A stretch of 64,000 bases of DNA from Archegozetes longisetosus (lineage: Eukaryota; Arthropoda; Arachnida; Sarcoptiformes; Trhypochthoniidae): positions 8,418,001 through 8,482,000 of the forward strand of contig JAEMBT020000005.1 of assembly GCA_018873245.2 (NCBI GenBank). Reading direction: 5' to 3'. Positions within the stretch are counted from its first letter, which is position 1. Every line of letters starts with the position of its first letter. Shown here in pieces: positions 38,429-51,033 of the stretch. Below the pieces are notes generated by a model. That model was not told the DNA's origin. It ran no database searches and saw only the letters and a list, made by a program, of their open reading frames with translations. The translations under genes were made by a program, and so were the position numbers.

Positions 38429-38833
38429 ATGTTCAAATTGGCCATAAAGAGTGCGGTTGCCTGCGGTCTAGTCGTAAAAGCAGAAAATCAAATGCTTTAT
38501 CTGGCATTTGGAAGACTTTCTAACTATAGTTTTTTGGGCACTAAAGTGAAGAAGTGTTTTAGTGAATTTAATAAGCAGCAACGTTTTAACTGAATGCTGG
38601 AAAAATATCCATATGCCTCCAAAATAGAAACTACATATTACAAAACGTTAGTGGCAATCGTCACAGCTATTCGTCTATCAAATCAACTACATAGTGCGTG
38701 GCAAAAGACCATCTCTCTTTTCCATTATAGTGAACCTATGTTAATACTGCTTCCGAAACATCTGCCCTTTTCGAGTCTTTTCATATTTTTTTCATCTCTA
38801 TTTTCCGATTCATGCCTGTTGGCTGAGTATTAG
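38429..38833 (+). pseudogene. Broken ORF, possibly MIC13/QIL1-like
   Basis: An ATG at 38429 opens 54 codons to TGA at 38591-38593. The same frame continues for 79 more codons to 38833. The first half begins MFKLAIKSAVACGLVV, reminiscent of the membrane-anchored start of MICOS subunit MIC13/QIL1 (FLIK..VAGGAVY). After the stop, YYKTLVAIVTAIRLSNQL..AW loosely recalls that family's C-terminal YYWNKG segment. The resemblance is weak and from memory. One in-frame stop in about 135 codons is far below expectation for this AT content, so a recently broken gene or processed copy is plausible. The 38781-39044 minus-strand frame (87 codons) partly overlaps it. Confidence 0.3.
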
Positions 38834-40992
38834 TCAAATTTGAATAGTTCTTTGAATAGATCTCTTTTTTGCAGTTGAACTCGTTCTCAATTGAGTTTAG
38901 TTTAGTCTCAAGTTTATGGAGTTTTGGTATGATTTTTTCACACAATATAAGAACACATATATTCCATTTCCTCGTTTGAAAATTGATTAATTTTAGCATT
39001 AGCAAATTAGTGGAAATGCCATTCCTATCACTCCAGTAACACATTTAAGCAAAGCTAATCAAATCCCACTCAACGTTTTTCTTGCATTTCTCACTACTTT
39101 TATGCGAGAAACTAAACTTTTATGGGTCTTTCAAATTATCTTATCAATTTAGATTTTACAACTTTTAGGTTTCACATTCCAAAATTAATGTAAACAATCC
39201 CACAACAAATATTAAGAGAATTAATGAATCTAAGAATCAAACCAAACTATTCTTAATTAAGATATCTAATGAGATCACTGATAAGTACGAATACAGCAAA
39301 TTTGTGGTTTTTACACATATTATAAACTATTATTCTGGTCATATAAGACAGTAAACTTGGAACAATTGTAACACAAGTGGGAGATAACACCTACTTTAAG
39401 AAAGTATAAAACCAAAACTGAATCATTAATTCAGTATATATTTAATCATACTATAATTTGTTAGATTTAGTTAGATAAATGTGCGATCCTATCATTTTTG
39501 AGAAATGTCAACTAAAAGTCAATATCGAAAGTAGAACTTATTGAGCATATTTGAGCAATTAGTAATTAGCTAATCTGTAACCATATTAGTACACTCGTAA
39601 ACTTGATAACCCCCAATAACAACAAGAAAAACACTTTTCAAACTCTCTGTGTTGCGCATTAATTTGTTGCCAAATTTAAATTGTAATTTGTTATCTAATA
39701 TCCCCTATATTATATATGATGCATGCTGTTCAAACGCATCACTTCTGGTTGCTATCAACGATTTTCAGTACTTTCCAGTGAACACTTAGAGGCAGAACTT
39801 TAGCTTATTAATTGCTTGATCTTAAACTTGATGATAAGCGTTTCAAGATTAGAAGTAGTTTTCTAATGTTTACAAAAGCAGATAATACCTATTCTTGAAA
39901 GTTGACAGTGTCCATAGCTGAACAAAGGCATGTTTTATTATATTTAACCTTTTAAACCTTCTCATCTCTCATTTCTAAACTGTCAAAATCGAAAGCCATC
40001 CATATTTGCGTTTGTCAAGTGCACATTTATTTAAATTTGTTTTGTGTTCCTGAACAGACGATTTTCTCACTCCAATCAATCACTTTAGCTTTCAATTTGT
40101 TTGTAAATATTAGTATTGATGTTAGGTATCTATTTATATTAGTCTGAAAATTGACAATAAATCACAAGTTTCAATGAGTTGTTGTGGAGACAAAAATTAT
40201 TGAAAAGAAAGCTCTATCTTTCAAGTGCACAATTGAACTGTTCAGCTAAATTGAAATGCAAAATAACTTATTCGCAAACGTAAATTACTTTTCGGATTCA
40301 ATTTCCCCTTCAACAGTTATTCTTTTCAAAAAAAATTTCAATTTTTTTTCTTTCTATTATTAAATTATTATTAAAATGTTTCGAAAGTGAATCTATTTTT
40401 CCTCAAAGTAGAAAACTTTGTCACAAGTTCTATATTTAAGATCTGCGTAACTTTGAATGTGTTACAGAAAAAAATGATCACAAGATAAGGATATGAGTAC
40501 TAATTGAATTAGGATTAAAGTGTAAGATATTTGGTTCCGTAATTCGATAGAAGCTTAGATACAAGTAAGTGAATAAATTAGATAACTTACAAAGTGCATA
40601 AAAAATTATGAAATCATTCAAATGCTAAGGCTATCATTACTTTGTCTCCAATGGCAATAGAAAACTGTTAAGATGTGTATTCGTCACTCTATAAGAGCAA
40701 TACCTTAAAAGAGTCTCTTGAGGTGTCCGCCCAAAGGGACACTGTTATAAGTTGATTCCCGTGGGAAATAACTCAGTTTGCCTCTCAGGATCCATGCGAG
40801 AATATCAACTCTTCCTAAGCATTTATGAGCTTCCAATGCTTGATTAACTTGAAATATTTATATCATTTACTTAGCTCTTGTCCAATACTAGTACTACGAT
40901 CTTTAATTGATTGAGATCTGCTCCAGATAACTTCTTATACTATACATTGCAAACTAATTTGACTCTTTCCTGCAGAGGTAAACACAATGGCC
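38834..40992. other. Non-coding spacer
   Basis: AT-rich. The minus-strand frame to 39044 (87 codons, Lys-rich, ATG start) is unrecognised and lacks support. Nothing else was seen. Confidence 0.4.
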
Positions 40993-40998
40993 TTTATT
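40993..40998 (-). terminator. Candidate poly(A) signal
   Basis: Minus-strand AATAAA, about 180 bases beyond the stop at 41177-41175 of the next gene. Confidence 0.3.
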
Positions 40999-41174
40999 GT
41001 CATATCATTACATGAGTAAATAATATTTTCATAACTTACCAAAATACTTTTAGAATAATAAAATTCTTATAAAATTTAATTCTAAAATAGTATGAAAATC
41101 AATCAGTTTCAAATTGACATTATTAATACCTCCAGATTGATAATAATTTTGAAATAACTTTCCAAGAACAATGT

Positions 41175-44160
41175 CTACAATTCTATGACTTTCTTTTTCT
41201 TATTAATAACTGATATCCAAAATGTGGCCAAAGCAATATTCGTTAAATTAATTGACAATACAATACACGACAGAATTGTTGTCACAATAGTTTTATTTTT
41301 GTCATTAGGAGTGCGACCGGCTTCTAATGCTTCGAATCTGTCTACAGACTCATTATTTGTGCCGACCTCACAATCAAAGTATCTCTAAACAGAGAACTGA
41401 GTATTAAACAAATAATACAAATTCTGCTTATTTTTAAAACTGAATAAAAGTGAAAATTTCTTAAAATTAAATCTAAACCTTATTCGATTGTTTTCCATAT
41501 TATCAGGTGACTCATTCTTATTAAATAATATATTAGTTCCAGACATGAATCCTTTCAGAATGTTAGCCAGCTCAGAATTTTTACTCAGTTTTGTTCACCT
41601 CAGACCGACGGCAAAGATGTCGACAAGACTGCTATACAACGCATTCTCCGATACCATAAATAATTTGATTTTTTTAGGTAAGAAAACAATTCCATTGATA
41701 TTATCCAAACTGGAACTATTGAAATAACACTCACTTACATCACCCTTTGGCTTAAGACCCCACAGAATTGTAGTGTCATTTGATAGTGGACTAAACTTTT
41801 CATTTGTGTAACGAAACACTTTATAACTGTTTTAGAAGAAAGTGAAAATTAAATCTTTGAATTCATTAAATTTTTGTTGGCTGCGTTTGAAGTTAAGCCC
41901 AAATCCAGAGCGAAACAGAGGAACCCCTGTCAATAAAATAAACACAAGTTTTAGTAATGTTTAGTTTTAATTTGAATCGGTTAGTAATGGTTTGAATCCG
42001 CAAACACTTCGTCCACATTTGAACTTTGACCGATTTGTATCAATTTATTTTGTTTAATATTGAATCGCCAAATGAGCCATAACTGAATGCCATTAACTTC
42101 TTTTCAACTGTGGGTCAAAACAGTTTTGTCATAATTGAAAACTCCTTTGAGAAGTTTTCTTTTGACAAATGATTACCACAAATATAAAAATAAAAAAATG
42201 AAGATTTGTGAGAAAATCATTTTGAAAACACTATGTTTTATCCTAAATATGAATTGTTTGGCCAACCCAAAACTTTTGTTAAATTTTGATAATAAGAAGT
42301 TTCAAATTTTGAAAAAAACCAAATGATAGTTAAATGAATTAATTGTTGACTTTTCGTGCACTTAAATATTTGGCCTAATTATGCTTTTGATTCAATTAAA
42401 ACTTTGATAGGGCTCACGCTCTACTCAATCATGTAATCAAGTTAATCAGCGATGTGTGTATATATTTGCCTCTATCCTAAATTGACTTTCAAATTATAAG
42501 TTTGATTACTTGAAGCTGATTTGAGATTTTAATAAATTACTATTTCAGATTTTCGGAGACTATAAGAGAAACTATAAGGACTTCATTTTTTTCTGCAAAA
42601 CTTGAATTTATTTGGAAAAAAATTTGAGTTACAATAGTTTGTTTTATATAGTTATATTTTTATCTTTTGCCGAGATCAGATTGTATAACACTAAAGAATA
42701 TGATACGTAGTGATCATTTTGTTTGGACTATTTAATTTACCTGCATATACCTGCCAGACAATGAAACCTAGGGCTTTGATTTCGTTCGAAAATGTATATT
42801 TGTCTACAAATAAATCAATCATTATTATGCATCTTACATAATAAAAAGCCAAATATTCTACCGAAACGATTAGTAATCTGTTATTATTCAAATATTTCTT
42901 ACGAAAGGAAAAGATTAGTATTTTATTAGTCTTTGGTGAATTATGCATTGAATCTTGATTCAAAATCAATAAAGTTGAAGGAAAACAGCAAAGTTGTGTT
43001 TATTATAATCAATTCAATAGATTGATAGACAAACATTTATACTACAGTAGTTGTAATCGGTAATTGGTAGCTAAGCAGTTCGTTTTATTTGCGTACAGTT
43101 TAGGTAATAGGAATCACGTTCTGCACACAAGTTACTATACACAAGTTATTTAAAATACTTGAATTTAGGTCTAAACCTGTATCAGTCTTACTATTTGTTT
43201 ATATTAGGTTAAGTTGGGTTAAGTTAGAAGAATGGATTAGGCGTAGGTGATTATTGTCGCACTCGCAGGTTAAACATGTTTCTCTAATACCTAAAATCAC
43301 ACGTATATAACGAACTGCAACGCGAACATTTATTGTTGTCATCTAAATTGAGACTTGTCTCAGAGTCAGGCATTACTGAATCTCTGAATTAGATACAAGA
43401 AATTCTCACAACTTCAAAGTACACTTCTGATTAATCTGATCAATTAGATCTGATACATAAAGAAGTAATAAACTTTGAATCGTAAAGACAAAAATTAAAA
43501 TTTGAGTGCTATGTAATAAAATTTGCTGGAATTGGAAACTTTGATTTTGAGTGTGAGCTTAAGTTTGTTTTCGAAGTATAATCGATAAGTGAACTCTTTC
43601 TATATCTTTCTTATTAGCTTTACTGATGATTCCTTATCATTTAAATGAATCGATCGAATTTCCGCTTATCTTTAGAAAAGTTATCTGAAGATAAGATAAA
43701 TCAATATTATTTTCCCAATACAGTCATTAAGATAACAAATACAATTTAAGGCATTATTAAAAACAATAAGAGTGATAGTAATTGGAAAATAAGAACATGA
43801 AACGTCATTCTAAAAGTGTCTCAAGAAAACGAATAGACATTTGTAGATTATCTACCGTATACAAAGGATCGGCTTGAGGCTCAGCTTCAGTTTACGAACA
43901 ATCAAGTATTGAAAGAAAGCTCTAAGAATGGCAAACCGTGACACTACCCTCATGCTTAAGAATATGTTCGTGGTATGAGTCGTACCCTTAAGTGCCAGCT
44001 CAGTCCCAAAATAGTTGGTGTTCGGCAATTTACTCGACACATGTATTCGCATACGACAGTATGTGTCAAATTTTCTGCCAACGACTTCAACGAATTCATT
44101 GTAAATAATAAATTTGTATTTGTGAAAATTTGTCACATTTAAACTCTCATCGCTTTCCAT
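41175..44160 (-). pseudogene. Spliced gene or pseudogene, single C-terminal membrane span
   Basis: Exon 1 (44160-43986) starts MESDES and ends at G|GTACGA. Exon 2 (42803-42741) lies between TTGTAG and GCAG|GTAAAT. Exon 3 starts at 41926. All phases agree. From 41926 one minus-strand frame reads to 41175 with only three stops in about 250 codons. The stops are TAA (41836-41834), TGA (41597-41595) and a TAG at about 41391 that a phase-correct GTTTAG...TTTAGAG intron of roughly 90 bases would remove. The last segment is hydrophilic, then one hydrophobic helix (TIVTTILSCIVLSINLTNIA) and a KKKK tail. The TGA could be skipped by an intron from GD|GTAAGT (41740) to a phase-0 AG near 41570. The TAA lacks a convincing GT intron. 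No family is recognised. It is either a decayed gene or one with unusual short introns. Confidence 0.45.
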
Positions 44161-44290
44161 TTATTTTTGACTTATTTCAAATTTATGCAAATTTTTGCTG
44201 CGCGAACATTTTTTATTTAATTTGAAGCTAACTCTGGAATATCGCTTAACGTATAGAACGTCGTATTTAACGACATTTCTGATTTCTATT

Positions 44291-44580
44291 CTTTAAAAAT
44301 GATCTTTAAATGTCAAACGTGTCTTTGCATGACTTCTGACAAAATAATTGATGTTCTCTATATTCTCAATCAGTATCGATCCATTTGGAATGGCAAATCT
44401 AAAGTTTACACGTAGTATAAGTTATATTTTGTTGGCAAACCACATCTTAATATTACTTTTTATGACACTTTTCAGTTTTGCAAAACTCCTAAATTTTTGT
44501 CCAGCATTTATTGCTTTGATGATTATTTCAAAGTAATAAACGTAAATTGAGTTAGGAAAATTATTTATAATTCTAGAATG
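44291..44580 (-). other. Coding-like frame with one internal stop
   Basis: About 90 minus-strand codons with a single in-frame TAA just upstream of the MESDES exon. Lys/Ile-rich and unrecognised. AT-rich DNA can produce this by chance. Confidence 0.15.
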
Positions 44581-44911
44581 TCATTAAACGTTTCTAGTTA
44601 GACATTTAACATTTGAAGACTTCCATATTCCATAAACGTACAATTCAAAGAAGATTCAAGCCAAACATGACGAAAACTTGATTGCTTATCGATTGAAATT
44701 TTAGAGCTAGGTCAATACGAAGCTAGCAATCTAAATGAAAAAACGCAATAAAATGATCAAATGAAATCCATTTATTGTAATTGAAAGAGCTATTTTTCAC
44801 TGAACACTTTTAATAACAGACTATTTTCACTGTTTGGCTTTTAAAGAATGGTTTATATTTTTGATGCAATATTTTGCAGCTCTAACATTTTATGTTCGAT
44901 ATCGATTTTAG

Positions 44912-45310
44912 GCCAATCATTATAGAAGCCCTGCAGCGGTTTATGTGGACATAACAACGATAGCTAAAAAACAAAGTCAACCTTTCATATAATGCAGAAA
45001 ACCTTCACCAGAGCTGATCCCCACTGCGTATACCAAAGTCATGAAAGCTATGATTGATCTTATTATAAAATTGCTCTGAAAATTTGAAGATTCTTTTTTA
45101 GACCACATGTTATTAGAGAATGAACCAAATTTTCATTAGAAAGTATAATCAAAATAATGAATATCACAATAAAACCTATAATTTTCTAGCGTTTCAAACG
45201 GGGACTCTTCGGGTTGCGAAGAATATGTTTTGTTGTCGAAAACACAAGTCAAGGCAAACTTTTTAAGTGGTTCTGTTGGTCTCAACGGACAGATTGAATT
45301 TTCACTTTAG
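44912..45310 (+). pseudogene. Plus-strand coding relic, unrecognised
   Basis: After acceptor GATTTTAG a frame reads about 75 codons with in-frame TAA and TGA (segments ANHYRSPAAVYVDITTIAKK and KPSPELIPTAYTKVMK). After a second acceptor (TTTTCTAG, 45190) a G+C-richer segment of about 39 codons runs through GCEEYVLLSKTQVKANFLSG to TAG at 45308-45310. AATAAA follows at 45394-45399. The last segment and its poly(A) signal look genuine; the upstream part looks broken. No family is assigned. Confidence 0.28.
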
Positions 45311-45393
45311 TTCCATTAAAAAAGAGATCGCTAAAGATAAATCATTTGAACTTCTGTGCCATATCTCCAAAAAATTCTCTTATCCTACAATCT

Positions 45394-45399
45394 AATAAA
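45394..45399 (+). terminator. Candidate poly(A) signal
   Basis: AATAAA 84 bases after the stop at 45308-45310. Confidence 0.3.
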
Positions 45400-46280
45400 A
45401 CATCACTTATTTGTGTTGTTTTTTTCAGAAAAATAGCAGTTTTTAAAGAAGCAACATTAATAGAAAACTCAATATAAACTATTTATGAATATTAATTGAG
45501 GAAAATATGTCTAAAAATATTCTCATCAAACTCTTATTTACATGCAAATTGCAAATGAATGATTCAAATTTTTAAATCGCTAATTCTTGTTTTTGCGTGA
45601 CTATTTCAAGTTATGTTTGCACTATTTAAAGAAATAAAAAATAAAAACAATTTCCGCAAATTCAATCTAATCTGAATGCATGAACTTTAAATGTTTATCA
45701 CTTTTGGATAGCTATAAAGATTGAATGGTTTGAAATTTACTGCTGTTTCATCTGTTTAGAGTTGAACCAAATTGAATAAATCACTGAAAATTCCTCAAAG
45801 GACTACAAAAGAGTAGAATTGATTTGAGTGGACGAGTGAAGTGTATTTTCAGGTACAGGATTTCAGTGCTTTATTTAAAAGCTTTTTCCTTATTCACTAA
45901 ATCACTGTGAAAATCATAAACTTAAACAAGTTTTCAGACAAATCATCAAATTAAATGTCGATTTGCTATTGCGATCAAGAATATGGTTTAGGAGCAGTAT
46001 TAACCGCACTTCAACTTATTTGTGCTATTTTTACAAATGATGCATTAAATTGTGATACAAGAAGAAGAATATGAAAGAGAATTTATTCTATTCTTACTGA
46101 TGACAAGCTCGGCTTTTGTTAAAAGCATCGTTAAAAATATTCTATCGATGTGTAACATGTCATATACAACAAATATATCTACATCTTACTCAATCTTAAA
46201 GAGTACGGATTAATTAGTAATTCATATAAATGCGTGTTCAAAGTATAATACGACAAATATTTGATCATTTACTAAAATGT

Positions 46281-46369
46281 TCATTCCACACTTTCAACAT
46301 TCATTCATATAAGTTATTACTAATAAGTTGAAACACACTTCTATTAACCTGACTGTACATTAGAATGAG
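46281..46369. repeat. Dispersed repeat, copy 2
   Basis: Partner of 14168-14256, in the same orientation. Confidence 0.5.
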
Positions 46370-49300
46370 TTAGAAAAATAAAATGCGCAAATTTTGCAAT
46401 CAATTTAAGCAACTGTTAGTTCATTCACTTTACTTCTGAACTTTAGCACTAGTCGAAAAGCTTTGGTTCAATATTTGATCAATTTATTTGAGTATTTTTT
46501 GTTATTCATGCTAAATCAATATGAATAGATCAATGGCTATAGCTAGAAAGCCAGCGATCAATCCATATTATCATTCATAAGTTGTCATTTTATTGTCAAA
46601 ATAAATATTCTTAAATCAACTTTCTCAAACTTAACACATTCACTCTTCAGTTTTAGCTTGTCTTAAGTGTTAGCAACTCAATGAAGAAATTGTCTATTTT
46701 TAGTTTATGATTCGTTTTGCAGCTAATTCGAGTACTTAGTTTAGGACTCATCTCTTTAGCTGTTTTCTATCTTTCACAGATCTCAAGTAAAAAGGATTGA
46801 TTTTTTTAGTGAGAAGACGAGGCAAGAAAGCGAATTCGACTGCACGAGATAGGGATGAGTGGTGCGAATGAGAATTTTCTTGCTGCTATTCGACAACGCC
46901 TATAATTGTAATGACATTTGCTATTAGTTAAATCTGGTTCATCGAAGATTCAACTTCTTTATGCTTTCAGAGATAGTTCTATTGCGTTAAAGACATAAAT
47001 CACAAGTTCGAGAACTGTGTATAACTATGTATTATAGTAGAAACGCTTTTTTAAATAGTTTTCAAGTCTTACAAAGTATTCAATGAGCCAGATTTTTCAC
47101 TAAAAGCTTATAAATGTTGAAAATATTCATTTTTTATAACCAATCAGAGCCATATTCGGATAAATTTGATGTAACAAACTATGAAATATGAACTTATGAT
47201 TCTTTCTCGCCTTTGTCGCAAATAAAAAGCATTTTGTACGTAAAATGGATTTTTAAAATAGAGGGCTTGTGTTTCACGGAGAGAGTGGCTTTTAAAGGCT
47301 CAGAAGGTTTCCTTTATTTTATCATTGAGTTGGCTATCATTTACTTGACTAAAGTTTGATGGATTTCTTATGATCAGAAAGTTTTTCATATAGGATTTCA
47401 TACCCTTTATATCTAGCACTGTATAATCCGAACGGTTATAAAGTATTGAGTACGCTTTCAAACATTGAACCAATAATTTAATGTGTTAAGTGATAAATAG
47501 GCCAAACTTTAATCTCTAAAAATTTATAACTGCTTTATGTCTCAATGGATAAATTATGTTTTACTGGAAGAAAAGAATTCCAAGAAGTTGACTTCCAATG
47601 AGGAAAAGTAGCCATAAAAGATATATTTGAATTGTGGCCCATCTTTAATGAGTATTTTAGTAGAAATACTGGATTTTGTGACTTCAGAATAATTGTTATG
47701 TTTAAAAAATGAAGTTTCAACATTAAACTTACAAAAGATTGTAAGATTTTATGAGGAGAAAGCATACATTAGAGCCTGAAAATTGATTGGAAACATATTT
47801 TAAAACAAGTTGACCCAAGAGTTAGTTGAGTGAAGAAAGCAAACCAGTAAGAAAATCACTGTAACAGTTATTGTAAGGCCTCTATTGAAGGTCATCAGTT
47901 GAAACCCATTCCAGTCAATATAAGAAGTATAACAAGAACTACTTGTTTGCCTCTTTCATCCTTGCATTTCTCGAAATAATAACCAACGAGAGTTTTATCT
48001 TTCAATAGAAACTACTAAACTTATTCGATGTCAAAAATTGGTTTAGTTTACTTCATGTAAAGTTTATAAATCATACATATCTTCATAAAATCAATCAAAT
48101 TTGAAAGCTTAAAACTGGCCTATCATTTGTATACCAGTATTGATAACCAGTAGATTGTTTTTCAAACCTAAAAGCACACAAAAACTCATGTCTCAAACAA
48201 ATTACCGAATGCAAAATCAATAGAGGATTAAATATTGAAAGTTTAAACTTGAAGTTAATCTTTAAAAATCCAACGAATTTGAGCGATAAGCACTTTTCAG
48301 TGACGTGTTTCAAATGAGAAAAGCTTGAGATGGTGTTCAACTGATGGTTAAACTAGCAAAAAATTGAAGCTTCAAAATTGGATGTTAAACGATAATGTCT
48401 TGTTTGCAATGTCTGCTCACAAGTGATGATTGGAAATTCAAAATTTTCACATCACTTTATTTTGTAAGTTTAGTGCCATTTAGGAATATAGTTGCACATT
48501 GTTTCAGAAATTAAAAAGCTTATGCAATCGAAACTGTCGTTTAATGGAATAATGAATCTAAAGATTAATGACATCGCTTTGTTATTGATATCAGATAACT
48601 ATGAAACCGATAATTCAAAGTCAAAAAGAAACAATATAATAAGGGTCTCAATCAAAATATTATCTTTAAATTGTACCTAAAGCTTAGAAAATATCGAAAA
48701 TCATTATAAAACTAGGCATAGAAAAAATAGATATTTGACTACTGAAATAAAGTTGACAGAAATAGTGCAGTAGCTTAAAAGCAGTTTTATAAAGAACATA
48801 TAGTCTTCCATTTATAATAAATAGAACTGAAGTCATGTTTAGCTATTAATGTAATTATTATTCAGATATATCTCAGAGGCATGTTTTGTTTGTTGGACAA
48901 AAAACTTAGTTATTTACTATAACAAATGTAGAAGTGGTTCATTTAAATGATAAGTTACAGCTAACATTACTTTAATAGAGAAATTTCATGCCCTAGAACA
49001 GTCAATTTAATAATGTATATACCATTCCATCAAATGGTCACATATTGCTACACAATATACTACTGGAATTCACAATCTTTTGTTACAATCATTAATTTAT
49101 TCTATTTCACGATCTGTTATAATCATTAATTCATTCTTTTCCGCAATTTGTTTGCTCAGAGCTATTGTCTGCAGAAAAATTTGAACTAAAGCTTAGCGCT
49201 CTGTACATAATCAACACTCTCTTGCTTTTGAGCTACAAAATTAGTTGGACTTTTCGCAAACTTGGACTTGTTATTAACAGTTGGAGTGAATGCAATGTTC

Positions 49301-49398
49301 AAATCTAATTCAGATGCATTTTATGTATAACGAACCAAACATATCATATTTTGTCTAATGACTCATAAAACATAACATATGCTAATGTAGTTCAAGTC

Positions 49399-49797
49399 AT
49401 GGTTAATAATGATTGCATTGAAAACCTCCTAATACTGATTGCATTAACCTCTAGGCTAAAGATGTTAAGCAAGTTTTTATTCTGTGACTCTTATTCAATT
49501 CATTTGTTTCACTGTTGGGGGAAAGCATTTAAAACAACTAAACGTATCGACGACTACACCTTTTTGTATATTGGAGAGAAATTATTGGGCATAAGGTGCA
49601 ATAGCACAGCGTGTTATGCCATATTTCTTATTTTATCATTTAGCCAAAAATGTTGCGCATTAGTAATTGTTGCCGTTATCGCAATCAGGTTATACAACAA
49701 AAGTGCACCACTTTTTCAATACGCCAACAGTAATCCAATAGTTATGCGACTTGTTCTGCGTGTTTTTACTGTTGCTCACCAACTCGCTAGACAGTGA
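49399..49797 (+). CDS. Unrecognised 132-codon open frame
   Basis: ATG-initiated frame, long for such AT-rich DNA, with hydrophobic stretches near the N-terminus and around residues 75-95 and a basic end. No motif, splice context or poly(A) signal supports it. It may be chance or a relic. Confidence 0.2.
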   Translation: MVNNDCIENLLILIALTSRLKMLSKFLFCDSYSIHLFHCWGKAFKTTKRIDDYTFLYIGEKLLGIRCNSTACYAIFLILSFSQKCCALVIVAVIAIRLYNKSAPLFQYANSNPIVMRLVLRVFTVAHQLARQ

Positions 49798-50640
49798 GCG
49801 TTCTGGCGAAAATATGAATATTTGTTTATAGTCGACAACTAGAAACTAAAGGTATATCAGCGAAGTCACCACTTCTATGGTAAAAGTTTAGTTCACGGAT
49901 CACGTTTTTGCGAGTAGTGATTGGCTAACCGTTTCCATGGACAACATTCTCATAGATGCAACTGTAGACTCAATGCAACCTGTATTGTCCTACCAAACAC
50001 TAAATACGTTCAGCTATCTCTACAAAAAATACCACTCTCTTAACAAATCTCTACATTTTACAGCCATTTTCATTTCAAAATAAATCACTCAATATCTTAA
50101 CTTTAAACCAATCAAACATTTTTCAATTGACACATAATTAGTAACTCGAAAATTATGTCTTATTCTCATAAACATAGTTATGGAAATTGTCACTTCTTTT
50201 AGCCTGAAGGTGAAATTATTTATAATTAGCAAATACAGGCATTACTAATGAGTTAGTTAACAATCAAGAAACTTATTCTCAATATCTAACTACTACTAGT
50301 AACACTAATTTTCAAGTGAATAAGCAATAAATTTAATGTGAGAAAGTAGTATGCTAAAATAAATTTTCTATACTTGTTTAATCTCACACAAATTCTATCA
50401 TTAATCCTTCTAGGATATTCAAAGTGGGCAATTTTTACATAATCGAAAATTCTGGTCGTTTTTAATATTTGAAAATCTTATAATAAATTGTTGTTATTTA
50501 TTCAAATAACAAAACTACTGAGTGATCATCAAATTCAATTAAGTTTATAGAAGAAACAAATGAATCCCCTAAATAAAAAAGTAAACGTAAATTATGTATG
50601 ACATTAGATAGCAATTGTGTGCTGTTTGCAAAACGAGAGG

Positions 50641-51033
50641 CATGTCATGAGAGAGGAGAAGCCAAAACAGTGCTGCAGTTGATATTTGGCAGTGAGAGCG
50701 CCAGTAATAACATTAAATACAAGTTTTGACTTTGCGTTCAATTGTTATACGACGACTATTTGAAAATGTGATTCAAAAAGTTATCAAATTAAGCAATTAA
50801 GACAGTTATATTGAAGAAAACTAATTAAACAACTAATTATGAAGTGTTTAGAAGACTTTTAAAGTGTTTAATGTTTAATAATACGTGGTTTGACCTGAAA
50901 AAAGTAATTTTAAGCAAAAGCGCTTCAACTATAGAGTGAGTCGTGAAGTCGTTGATAAGGTTGAACTAAGCATTCGTTTGTAAGGTTTGCTTTGATCGCA
51001 TACCTGTTTAGGACGAGCTCGATAGCTATGGTG
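50641..51033 (+). promoter_or_regulatory. Possible promoter and 5' exon of the ASPP gene
   Basis: Region of higher complexity than its surroundings ending in GCTATGGTG|GTAAGTG, which combines a start codon and a near-perfect donor at 51033/51034. It lies 6 kb upstream of, and in the same direction as, the first recognised ASPP exon, so it may be its first exon. No connecting exon was found. Speculative. Confidence 0.22.

Larger units (their letters stand above)
45400..50640. other. Gene-poor region
   Basis: AT-rich, with one copy of a dispersed repeat at 46281-46369. Minus-strand coding-like frames at about 47720-47537 (alternative frame, Phe-rich) and 48340-48095 (81 codons) are open but unrecognised. 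A plus-strand frame at 49399-49797 is listed separately. I assign no gene here. Confidence 0.4.

Noticed and set aside
41185-41727. Plus-strand frames over the 41 kb locus
   Set aside because: The minus strand gives the longer near-continuous frame, with phase-consistent upstream exons and a poly(A) signal.
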